The notes under the pieces are model-generated. The model was not told where the DNA came from. It was given only the letters and a program-made list of their open reading frames with translations, and made no database searches. 11,857 nucleotides of DNA. Source: Streptosporangiaceae bacterium. Lineage in GTDB: Bacteria; Actinomycetota; Actinomycetes; Streptosporangiales; Streptosporangiaceae. Shown here piece by piece: positions 6,087-11,857 of this stretch. Both the position numbers and the translations under genes were made by a program. The DNA is taken from the NCBI GenBank assembly GCA_030040475.1, contig JASHTQ010000087.1, positions 1-11,857 of the forward strand, written 5' to 3'. Position 1 is the stretch's first letter; each line of letters starts with the position of its first letter.

Positions 6087-6128
6087 GCGCTGCTGGCGCG
6101 CGGTTGCCCGTCCGCGGGCCGGCAGCGC
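6087..6128. terminator. Long hairpin between convergent operons, probable bidirectional terminator
   Basis: Bases 6087-6103 pair with 6112-6128 in a 17-position stem with 15 Watson-Crick pairs, one T/G wobble (6094/6121) and one G/G mismatch (6098/6117), closed by an 8-base loop (6104-6111). It sits 86 bases after the DoxX stop and 12 bases after the peptidase stop on the other strand. There is no T-run on either side, as is common for actinobacterial terminators. It would serve both genes. Confidence 0.55.
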
Positions 6129-6140
6129 TGGGTCATGCGA

Positions 6141-7178
6141 TCAGAAGCTGGAGTCCCAGCTGTCGTTGAACCCTCCGCCCCGGGAGGGCGAGACCGTCGG
6201 ACACGCGTTCGCCTGGGTCAGCGGCAGCAGCGTCCCCGGCGGAGCCGACTGGCCCACGCAGGCCAGGTAGTAAGAGTCGGTGTCGTCGATCATCGAGATG
6301 TCGTAGACCGGGCCGCCCTGGAACCCCTGGATGCTGGAGGATGTTCCGCCTGAGGTTACGTTTCCCCTGCTGAACGAGGTCTGGCTGAAGTCTGCCATCG
6401 GCAGGATCTGAATGGGGGCCGGCGGCGGCGGGAGCGCGGCGGGGCGCTCCACTATCCACTCGGCGCTCGAGTCCAGGCAGGTAGTGGTGGCACACTGCTG
6501 CGTGACCGAGAAGCTTTCCTGTGGCCTGGTGTGGTCGGTGAGCGTGAGCTCGTAGTTGTCCTCGCCGGAACCGGCCGACGTCACCGTCACCGAGGCACTG
6601 ATCTGGTCACCTGGCTGAGGGCAATCGACGTTGTCGTTGATGCAGGCGGTGGTGCCTTCCTCCACCGTGCCCGCAGGGTACATCTCGTACCACACGTAGT
6701 AATACAGGACGCCTTCGTAGCACTGAGCGCCCGTTCCCAACTGCTCAACGGTCTGATCGGTGAAGCCGTCGATGCCGACCCAGTTCGACAGGAACGCGTC
6801 CTGGTTCTGATACGGCGCCGGGAGGCACCGAACGCTCGGCAGGGTCCAGTTGCCGCTCACCTGCGAGACCGTGTCGGACCCGGTCTCGGAGTCGGCGTAG
6901 CCGGACCAGTTAATGCTCTGGGTAGCGGTGACGGCTCCGTTGGCCGCACCCGAGGCGCCGTGCTGCATCCCGCCAGGGGAAATCCAGCCGTGGCCCCTGC
7001 CGATAGCGGGAGCGTGGCCCGACAAGGCCTTGATGAAGCTGGCCCGCGCCGCGGCGACCACCGAGGAGCTAGGCGCCTTCCCGCTCGCGCTGACACCTCC
7101 TGTGCCGCCCTGCACAGCCAGCAGGATCAGAGGGGCCGTGAGCACTACTGCCGCAGATCTTGCAAGCAGACGTTTCAT
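6141..7178 (-). CDS. Secreted peptidase G1 (eqolisin, glutamic peptidase)
   Basis: This 345-residue protein starts with a Sec-type signal peptide (MKRLLARSAAVVLTAPLILL; cleavage near 31) and a Ser/Ala/Gly-rich pro-region to about 85. The peptidase G1 domain follows: NWSGYA (90-95), SGNWTLPSV (108-116), NWVGIDG (132-138), TVEQLGTG (143-150), YVWYEMYPAG (161-170) and SAEWIVERP (238-246). Gln146 and Glu240 match the Gln/Glu catalytic pair of fungal eqolisins. Six Cys (118, 153, 179, 186, 229, 234) could form disulfides outside the cell. Family members are acid-active endopeptidases made as zymogens. The ATG at 7178 has a GGAGGAAGGAAAG ribosome site; the longer frame from 7247 would bury the signal peptide. 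It is a single gene with its own promoter (7212-7240). The gene looks less GC-biased than its neighbours, which may point to transfer. Confidence 0.92.
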   Translation of the reverse strand: MKRLLARSAAVVLTAPLILLAVQGGTGGVSASGKAPSSSVVAAARASFIKALSGHAPAIGRGHGWISPGGMQHGASGAANGAVTATQSINWSGYADSETGSDTVSQVSGNWTLPSVRCLPAPYQNQDAFLSNWVGIDGFTDQTVEQLGTGAQCYEGVLYYYVWYEMYPAGTVEEGTTACINDNVDCPQPGDQISASVTVTSAGSGEDNYELTLTDHTRPQESFSVTQQCATTTCLDSSAEWIVERPAALPPPPAPIQILPMADFSQTSFSRGNVTSGGTSSSIQGFQGGPVYDISMIDDTDSYYLACVGQSAPPGTLLPLTQANACPTVSPSRGGGFNDSWDSSF

Positions 7179-7211
7179 GGGAGACTTTCCTTCCTCCCCC
7201 AGCCCATGACG

Positions 7212-7240
7212 ACGATAGTCCCATTTGTCACGGACGGTAA
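7212..7240 (-). promoter_or_regulatory. Promoter of the peptidase G1 gene
   Basis: On the minus strand TTACCG (7240 to 7235), a 17-bp spacer and TATCGT (7217 to 7212) make a plausible sigma-70-type promoter with a transcript start near 7205. The untranslated leader would be about 27 bases and would hold the strong ribosome site. The surrounding DNA is visibly more AT-rich than the rest of the window. Confidence 0.45.
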
Positions 7241-7700
7241 GACCCAAGAAAGAACATTCGCCTTAACGGCAGCGGGGGAAGCTGATACTCATCCGCCACA
7301 AAAGACACTATGAGTTTGATTCGTCTCAGGCGCTACGGGGGAACCGCAAGAAATGTTCCAGAACCGGTCAGAAGTATCCAATGATGTTGGTGATGGCGAC
7401 GGCTGCGTCTCGTATCCGCCGTGTGACGACGCGCGAACGCTCATGACCGGGTGCCGCTGGGTCCCGTCTAATCTGCCTGATGCCATACCGCGTGTCTTGG
7501 TGCCTGCTGGCCTGCATAGATGCGTGGCGGCGGTGGCCGGTGTGCAGGTTTGCCATGGCCCGGTTGACCTCTCCGTCCGGCTCGGGGCTCCCGTTGGACC
7601 CTGGCGAAGGGGCAGGAGCCGGATCGTCGCCTCAGCGTGAGCCAGCGGCGGTCCGGAGTATTGACGGGGCCGTCCGGCAGTGTTCCGGTAGGCTGAGGTC
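7241..7700. other. 460-bp stretch without a supportable gene
   Basis: Several overlapping frames are open here on both strands (for example 7353-7640 plus and 7468-7827 minus). None has family-like sequence, a convincing ribosome site or a clear codon pattern. The first ~130 bases are AT-richer and include a small dyad GTTCCAGAAC (7354-7363). Near the right end TTGACG (7661-7666) and TAGGCT (7689-7694) may belong to the next gene's promoter, but their 22-bp spacing is too long for a canonical pair. No RNA gene is seen. Confidence 0.5.
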
Positions 7701-7952
7701 GTGGAGCCTGAGCCTTACCGCACCTGGCCGCGGCACCCGGACGACCATGTTGAGGATCTGTTCCGGCAGGCGAACCGGGACGATTTCTTGATTGTTCACC
7801 TTGACGGCATGTACACGCTGATGTCACCGGATGGAACGCAGGAACTGCAGTTCCAGGATTACGTGGTGCCCTCGTCGGGAGCCTGGCGGGCCGTGGTCAG
7901 GCAGCTGGAAGAGTGGTTAGCGCAGATGCGGCACGGATCAGGGGGCCAGTGA
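7701..7952 (+). CDS. Small protein of unknown function, first of a coupled pair
   Basis: This 83-residue acidic protein is not recognised. It is mostly polar with short hydrophobic patches (FLIVHLDGMYTLMS, 29-42) and a Trp/Gln-containing helical C-terminus (WRAVVRQLEEWLAQM), and has no signal peptide or metal motif. The start is GTG at 7701. TAGGCT lies 6 bases before it and no clear Shine-Dalgarno is present, so a leaderless transcript is possible. The stop shares a base with the next gene's start (TGATG), which argues that both are real and made together. The length and composition suit a small cytoplasmic partner protein. Confidence 0.6.
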   Translation: MEPEPYRTWPRHPDDHVEDLFRQANRDDFLIVHLDGMYTLMSPDGTQELQFQDYVVPSSGAWRAVVRQLEEWLAQMRHGSGGQ

Positions 7953-8269
7953 TGGCAGCGTTCAAGATCAGCATCAAGGCGACTGTCAGCGGCGGCTCCG
8001 GCGAGGAGATGACGCAGCGGGTCAGGGCTGCCGCCCGGCAGCTGAACGAGATTCACCTGAACACGGATCGCTTCCTGGCATTTACCCTGTCGTCTGACAG
8101 GGAGGCAAGGACTGCCTTGTTCACGATGTGCGTGGAAGAAGACGACGAGGTAAAAGCTGTCGCGGCGGCGTTCTCCTGGGCCGTCACGGCCATCAACGCC
8201 ACGGGGGATGGCGCGTACGGATGGGAGATGGCCGCGCGTCCCGAAGAGCGTGAGCCCATCCTGGCGTAA
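7952..8269 (+). CDS. Small protein of unknown function, second of a coupled pair
   Basis: This 105-residue protein is not recognised. It begins with a strand-like segment (FKISIKATVSGG), then an amphipathic helix (EEMTQRVRAAARQLNEIHL), a strand (RFLAFTLSS), another (RTALFTMCVEED) and a long Ala-rich helix (EVKAVAAAFSWAVTAINAT). This suggests a compact alpha/beta fold with a repeated strand-helix pattern. The ATG at 7952 overlaps the preceding stop (TGATG) and has AGGGGG about 6 bases upstream; a longer in-frame start at 7913 lies inside the first gene. Just after the stop, CCGTC and GACGG (8270-8283) form a tiny hairpin around a 4-base loop, a weak terminator at best. Confidence 0.65.
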   Translation: MAAFKISIKATVSGGSGEEMTQRVRAAARQLNEIHLNTDRFLAFTLSSDREARTALFTMCVEEDDEVKAVAAAFSWAVTAINATGDGAYGWEMAARPEEREPILA

Positions 8270-8660
8270 CCGTCAGCAGACGGACGGCCGTGGTGCGGTC
8301 GAGGGTTTGCCGCCGCCGCGCGTACATCCCGTGGCCCGGCTTAGAGCCGTATCGTGGCTTCGATGGTCAGCCGACGGCAAGGACCGGCGTGTTCAGTGTT
8401 GGCGCGGCCCCTTCTTCGGTAACCGGTGGCCCGCTTCCGTCACTCCGCGGCCGCCTCAGATGTGGTGCCAGCGTGGCGCTGTGTGGTTTGCGGTGCAGCC
8501 GGGGCATCCGGATCGCGGCCCCGGGGGGAATGAAACCCCGGTTCCACTACCTCCTGTGGTGCTGAAACCCGGGTTTCATGACACTAAGGCAGCCAGGCTC
8601 AGAGATCCATCGCCACCCCGACAGCGAGGATGGGCGTCCGCGGAGTTGGCGTGATCCTGT
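8270..8660. other. 390-bp gene-free stretch holding repeat copy A
   Basis: Between the small-gene pair and the convergent HExxH gene no frame looks coding; the open frames at 8208-8654 and 8290-8565 are Arg/Pro-rich shadows without family-like sequence. The recognisable content is the first copy of an ~88-bp direct repeat (8492-8579) with its two 16-bp dyads. Confidence 0.55.
8492..8579. repeat. Direct repeat, copy A
   Basis: This 88-bp element is repeated at 9675-9761 with about nine mismatches and one 1-base indel, in the same orientation. It starts with 20 identical bases from GGTGCAGCC and ends at GGGTTTCAT. Inside are two palindrome-like 16-mers, TGAAACCCCGGTTCCA (8531-8546) and the perfect dyad TGAAACCCGGGTTTCA (8563-8578), 32 bp apart start to start. 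The outer arms ATGAAACCC (8530-8538) and GGGTTTCAT (8571-8579) can also pair with each other. It may be an operator pair, a dispersed mobile-type repeat or a recombination footprint. Confidence 0.8.
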
Positions 8661-9623
8661 CTATGACGACGCAGGGTCTCCATCTTGCTGGCTGGGGATC
8701 TGCGCGGGTTGGCTGGGCAGGGGCGGAGGCGATGGCCGGGCTAGGAGCTGACCGCCGGTCAGGAACTTGACGTCAGCTGGGTCGCCGAAGTAGCGGCGGG
8801 GAACCGGGGGCTGGCTGGGCACCTGGAGGCCGTGGCGGCGCAGGAAGCCGGAAAACCAGCCGGGGTCGGCGAGGATCTGGCCGTAGATCCAGGAGTAGCC
8901 CGCATGCTGGCTGAGTTCGGCCGCTGCGGCGGCGGGGCCGAGGAGTCCGGCGAGGCTGTGGTATTCCAGGGCGCAGACGCTCAGGTGGATCCAGGTTGAC
9001 CTCGCGTCGGCGGCCCCGGCAGGCGGGGGCGGCGGGTCCGGCCACCGACCGCTGGCCTCGACGGCTGCGGCTTCGGTGCCGGGTCCCTCCATCCAGTGCA
9101 GCTGCTCGTGCAAGAACGTGGTCAGCGCCAGGGCGGGACGGCGGACCAGCAGGGCGGGACTGAGGGTCAGCGGGTGGCTGAGGCCGCCGCGGATGGCCTC
9201 ATCGATCAGGATGAGGTCGGTGAACATCCAGCACCGCAGGTCGTGCCCGGCGAGCACGTCGCGCAGCGCGGCCCTGCCGTCGTTCTCGGCCGCGGTCCCG
9301 TGGACGGTGCGGATATCCACCGCGCTGGCAGGCGCTACGGGAGCGGGCGGGTCGCCGTCCTGGCCTGGCTGGCCGTCGCCGGCATCAGCCAGCCGTGCGC
9401 AGCCGCGGCAGCGCGGAAGATGCGGCAGGTAGCTGGCCTGCCACGGCTGCCCGGTCGGCGTCAGGTGCGCACCGCCGCAGCCGCACAGCGGGCGCCCGGT
9501 ACCGTCGACCGCGTGCAGCAGCACCCGGCCGGTGACCGACAGGATCTGGCGCCCCCGGAACAGGTAGGGCCACTCCTGCCGGTCGATGCACTGCTCGGCG
9601 ATGAGCAGGTCGCCGCTCGCCAT
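8661..9623 (-). CDS. Putative zinc-ribbon/HExxH metallopeptidase-like protein, unknown family
   Basis: This 320-residue protein has two recognisable regions. The N-terminal part has a CGCG (Cys47, Cys49) ... CRGC (Cys72, Cys75) arrangement spaced like a zinc ribbon, within TPTGQPWQASYLPHLPRC. The second part carries FLHEQLHW (His172, Glu173, His176), the HExxH zincin motif; downstream Glu184, Glu189 or Glu220 (ALEYHSL) could be a third ligand, Glu220 fitting a gluzincin-like spacing. The C-terminal ~60 residues are Pro-rich and disordered-looking. There is no signal peptide, so it should be cytoplasmic. The ATG at 9623 directly follows AGG; a GTG at 9656 is an alternative start, and the open frame running on to 10220 crosses repeat B and the methyltransferase gene and is not credible. 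I do not recognise the family; peptidase activity is inferred from the motif only. Confidence 0.75.
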   Translation of the reverse strand: MASGDLLIAEQCIDRQEWPYLFRGRQILSVTGRVLLHAVDGTGRPLCGCGGAHLTPTGQPWQASYLPHLPRCRGCARLADAGDGQPGQDGDPPAPVAPASAVDIRTVHGTAAENDGRAALRDVLAGHDLRCWMFTDLILIDEAIRGGLSHPLTLSPALLVRRPALALTTFLHEQLHWMEGPGTEAAAVEASGRWPDPPPPPAGAADARSTWIHLSVCALEYHSLAGLLGPAAAAAELSQHAGYSWIYGQILADPGWFSGFLRRHGLQVPSQPPVPRRYFGDPADVKFLTGGQLLARPSPPPLPSQPAQIPSQQDGDPASS

Positions 9624-9674
9624 CCTCGTGTCCGTTCTCCCGGCATACCGGTCCACTGTAAGCCGCCGGACCGT

Positions 9675-9761
9675 GGTGCAGCCGGGGCATCCGGGCCGCG
9701 GCCCGGGGGGAATGAAACCCCGCTTCCAGTACCTCCCAGGGTGCTGAAACCGGGGTTTCAT
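9675..9761. repeat. Direct repeat, copy B, in a divergent promoter region
   Basis: This 87-bp element matches copy A (8492-8579) at about 89% by eye. Its two 16-mers are TGAAACCCCGCTTCCA (9713-9728) and TGAAACCGGGGTTTCA (9745-9760), again 32 bp apart, and its outer arms ATGAAACCCCG and CGGGGTTTCAT form a perfect 11-bp inverted repeat. It lies between the divergent HExxH (start 9623) and methyltransferase (start 9857) genes, 14 bases before a TTGACA at 9776-9781, so it is well placed to act as a shared control site. Confidence 0.8.
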
Positions 9762-9775
9762 TCCGCAACGGCGGC

Positions 9776-9848
9776 TTGACACGGAGGCCTGCAATCGGCG
9801 GACGGCTGTGTAGGGGCTTTGGCCACGGGATGCTGGGCAGGTTAGCCT
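9776..9848 (+). promoter_or_regulatory. Possible methyltransferase promoter elements
   Basis: TTGACA at 9776-9781 is a good -35 hexamer but has no clear -10 at 16-19 bp. Separately, TAGCCT (9843-9848) fits the actinobacterial TANNNT -10 pattern 8 bases before the ATG at 9857, which would give a leaderless transcript. The two cannot belong to one promoter, and neither is certain. Confidence 0.3.
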
Positions 9849-9856
9849 GGACGGTG

Positions 9857-10561
9857 ATGTCCCAGGTCGCTCGATATGACGGTCATGCCGACTGGTACGA
9901 CGAGACCTTTTCGGCGTTCCGGCACGACGAAGAAGAAGCGTTCTTGCGGGAATTCCTCGGCACTGGCGGAGGGCAGACCTGCCTCGATGTGGCGTGCGGG
10001 ACGGGGCGATTCGGACGAGTACTGGCCGAGGCCGGCTATCGCGCCGTCGGGTTCGACATCTCCGCTGACCAGCTCCGGTTCGCCCGGGGCCGGCTCGGCG
10101 CTGCCGTTCGGGCCGATGCCCGGCATCTTCCGGTGCGTGATGCGTCCGCGGCCGTGGCGGCCGGCATGTTCTTCCACACCGACGTGGAAGACTTCGCGGC
10201 CGTCGTGCGCGACGTGACACGGTGCCTGTGCCCTGGAGGGCGCTTCGTCTACCTGGGTGTGCACCCTTGCTTTGTCGGACCCTTCGTCAACCGCATGACC
10301 GAGAGCGAGGACCTGGCGCTGAGCTTCACGGCAGGGTACGGCAATGCCGGGTGGGCCAGCCGAGGCTCGGGAGATGGCTCAAAGATCGGGGGACGGGTCG
10401 GGTTCCACCACAAGACCCTGGCCAGCTTCTTTGAAGCCTTCGCGGCAGCCGACCTGCTTATCCGGGTGATACGAGAGTTCTCCGTACGCGGCCATGCCGT
10501 CCTGCCCTGGGATATCGCCGTCGTCGCAGAAAAACCTGACGCGGCGCCGGCGCCATCCTGA
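9857..10561 (+). CDS. Class I SAM-dependent methyltransferase
   Basis: This 234-residue protein has the Rossmann methyltransferase pattern: a YDGHADWYDETF lead-in (7-18), motif I LDVACGTGRFG (43-53), an acidic end of strand 2 in AVGFDIS, the DARHLPVRDASAAVAAGMFF motif II/III region, and VTRCLCPGGRFVYLGV as motif III/post-III. It uses SAM to methylate an unknown acceptor; the closest pattern is the Methyltransf_11/25 small-molecule type. The ATG at 9857 is chosen because the family-like sequence starts right there; the in-frame ATG far upstream at 9776 overlaps the TTGACA and adds unrelated residues. A GTG at 9854 is equally possible. The ribosome site is weak, consistent with leaderless expression. 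It is divergent from the HExxH gene across repeat B, suggesting joint control. Confidence 0.88.
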   Translation: MSQVARYDGHADWYDETFSAFRHDEEEAFLREFLGTGGGQTCLDVACGTGRFGRVLAEAGYRAVGFDISADQLRFARGRLGAAVRADARHLPVRDASAAVAAGMFFHTDVEDFAAVVRDVTRCLCPGGRFVYLGVHPCFVGPFVNRMTESEDLALSFTAGYGNAGWASRGSGDGSKIGGRVGFHHKTLASFFEAFAAADLLIRVIREFSVRGHAVLPWDIAVVAEKPDAAPAPS

Positions 10562-10579
10562 CCCGGCTGATCACCGGGT
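10561..10579 (+). terminator. Short hairpin right after the methyltransferase stop
   Basis: ACCCGG (10561-10566) pairs with CCGGGT (10574-10579) around a 7-base loop, starting in the stop codon. There is no T-run. It is the only obvious stem near this stop, in the 174-bp gap before the convergent LuxR-type gene; a terminator role is plausible but weak. Confidence 0.25.
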
Positions 10580-10735
10580 TCGGCGACGCAGCCCGGCCGG
10601 AACTGACGGAGGATCTTGCGCCCGGCTAGATGATCACGGCCCCGTAGCGGGAGGTGTGCGTCACGAGTCCCGGACGCGTGGGCCGGCTCGGGACGGGGCA
10701 GGCCGAACGGACGCCCGACCCGCGGACGGCTTGCG

Positions 10736-11857
10736 CTAGACCAGTCCCGCTTGCAGGGCGAGACGGATCAGATCGGCCCGGCGGGAACAGCCGGCCTTCT
10801 CGCGGATCTGGTCCACGCGGGAGTGAACGGCGCGCACGTCGAGGTGAAGCTGCCCGGCGATCTCCGCGTCGGTGCGACCCTGCGCGACCAGGACGACCAG
10901 CTCCTTTTCCTCGGCGCTGAGCTGGCTTAGGTCTGGCCGCTCGGGGCGTGCGTCCGGATCCATTCCGGTGAGCAGGATGGCCAGCTCGGCGGCAGTGGCC
11001 AGGGTCATGTCCCGGCCGCGCTGCTCCGCGGCGGCGATACGCTCGGGTCCCAGCGCTTCCCCGGCCGCGCGCAGCGGCTCCTGGCGACGCACCGCCGCGG
11101 CCGGGAGATCTGACATCCCCAGTTGTTCCAGAGACGAGAGGTAGGCGGCCCACATCGTTACCGCGTCGGCCCATCGTTTGGTCGCCGCGCACAGATGGCC
11201 GCAGTTGTTGAGGCAGTCGATCTGGCGCAGCCGGTTGCCGGTCCGGATGGAGATCTCGAGCGCTTCCCTCAGGTGCTGGGCGGCCTCGGAGATGCGGCCC
11301 GCTCGCTGATCAAGCTCTGCCAGCACGTCCAGGCAGAACGACTGGCTGACGAGGTCGCCTGCCTGCCTGGCCCGGTCGAGTTCGGCCACGCAGCTGTCCT
11401 CGGCGACGGCCAGATCGCCCACATCGACCAGGATGTCCGCCAGGTTGTGGTTGCACTGCCGGGCGAGCCTGCCCGGGATGGCACGCTGGTCGACGCGGGT
11501 GGCTTGCCTGGCCCAGTCCAGCGCCTTTTCCTCATCGCCGGCGTACTGGGCCGCGATGGAGAGGTTCAGCAGGGCCCTGGCTTCGCCGGGCCGGTAATCG
11601 ATCTGCCGGGCCAGGTCCAGGGCCCGTTGCGCCTCCTCGGTGGCCTCCGCGGTACGCCCGAGATTCAGCAGGCAGTTCGCCTGGCCGACCAGGGCATCGA
11701 TCAGGACTGGCGAGCGCGGGCGGTCCGCGGTCGCATCCTGCGCGGCGGTGTAGTGACCCAGGCCGATGTCGAAGTCGCCGGCCAGGTTGGCCAGGTAGCC
11801 CAGCCAGTACTGGGCCGTGGCCCACGCGTCGTCCGGGTCAGCGGCGGCACGGCCGGC
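10736..11857 (-). CDS. TPR-repeat LuxR-type transcriptional regulator, C-terminal part (5' end outside window)
   Basis: The frame is open from the stop at 10736 to the window edge, giving 373 visible residues; the GTG at 11422 is internal. About residues 5-215 of the visible part are tetratricopeptide-like helical pairs (for example YWLGYLANLAGDFDIGLGHY, ANCLLNLGRTAEATEEAQRAL, ALLNLSIAAQYAGDEEKALDWA, CLNNCGHLCAATKRWADAV). The last ~60 residues are a LuxR/GerE HTH: LSAEEKELVVLVAQGRTDAEIAGQLHLDVRAVHSRV, then KAGCSRRADL. The layout matches the C-terminal half of large actinobacterial regulators whose N-terminus holds an ATPase (LAL/MalT or AfsR-like), but no P-loop is visible in this fragment. 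The expected role is DNA binding by the C-terminus with TPRs sensing a partner. It ends convergent to the methyltransferase gene; the target genes are unknown. Confidence 0.85.
   Translation of the reverse strand, partial: AGRAAADPDDAWATAQYWLGYLANLAGDFDIGLGHYTAAQDATADRPRSPVLIDALVGQANCLLNLGRTAEATEEAQRALDLARQIDYRPGEARALLNLSIAAQYAGDEEKALDWARQATRVDQRAIPGRLARQCNHNLADILVDVGDLAVAEDSCVAELDRARQAGDLVSQSFCLDVLAELDQRAGRISEAAQHLREALEISIRTGNRLRQIDCLNNCGHLCAATKRWADAVTMWAAYLSSLEQLGMSDLPAAAVRRQEPLRAAGEALGPERIAAAEQRGRDMTLATAAELAILLTGMDPDARPERPDLSQLSAEEKELVVLVAQGRTDAEIAGQLHLDVRAVHSRVDQIREKAGCSRRADLIRLALQAGLV

Noticed and set aside
7353..7640. Possible 95-codon plus-strand gene before the small pair
   Set aside because: It has no recognisable family, no convincing ribosome site, and overlaps equally long frames on both strands.
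8530..9761. CRISPR-like look of repeated GAAAC-containing elements
   Set aside because: There are only two pairs separated by over 1 kb, no regular repeat-spacer array and no cas genes in the window.
9624..10220. Upstream extension of the HExxH frame
   Set aside because: It runs antisense through the methyltransferase gene and across repeat B, with low-complexity Arg/Pro/Ser content. The protein-like sequence begins at 9623.
10626..11192. 188-codon minus-strand ORF overlapping the LuxR-type gene
   Set aside because: It is an Arg/Gly/Pro-rich shadow frame; the 10736 frame contains the conserved LuxR HTH.
11269..11825. Separate short minus-strand ORFs near the right edge and the GTG at 11422 as a gene start
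   Set aside because: Translating the 10736 frame by hand shows it open to base 11857 with continuous TPR-like sequence; the other frames are its shadows.

Overview
The window is high-GC DNA with GTG starts, overlapping operon genes and GC-rich codon use. It contains IclR, TetR and TPR/LuxR regulators and a secreted glutamic peptidase, so it looks like chromosomal DNA of a soil-type actinomycete (Actinomycetota). The genus cannot be named from the sequence alone.

Layout. 1-345: 3' end of a cobalamin-independent methionine synthase-like gene, whose tail overlaps a convergent TetR-family gene (290-1030, minus). 1246-2070 (minus): an IclR-family regulator, divergent from a tight plus-strand operon at 2353-6000. 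The operon encodes a family III CoA-transferase, a citrate-synthase-fold lyase, an LigB-type extradiol dioxygenase catalytic subunit, an LigA-type small subunit and a DoxX-like membrane protein. It has a recognisable promoter (2255-2282), overlapping stop/start junctions and a long terminal hairpin (6087-6128). 6141-7178 (minus): a secreted peptidase G1 (eqolisin) with its own promoter. 7701-8269: two small, overlapping genes of unknown function. 8661-9623 (minus): an unrecognised protein with a Cys4 zinc-ribbon-like N-terminus and an HExxH motif. 9857-10561: a class I methyltransferase divergent from it. 10736-11857 (minus): the C-terminal part of a TPR protein with a LuxR-type HTH, cut by the window edge.

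How the genes work together. The IclR gene and the operon form a classic divergent regulator/catabolic arrangement: the dioxygenase should open a catechol-type ring, and the CoA-transferase plus citrate-synthase-like lyase could activate and split a tricarboxylic-type product. This combination is the strongest candidate for an undescribed pathway here, and both the lyase and the dioxygenase show altered active-site motifs. A second point of interest is an ~88-bp direct repeat flanking the HExxH gene. Each copy carries two 16-bp palindrome-like elements 32 bp apart, and one copy sits in the divergent promoter region shared with the methyltransferase.
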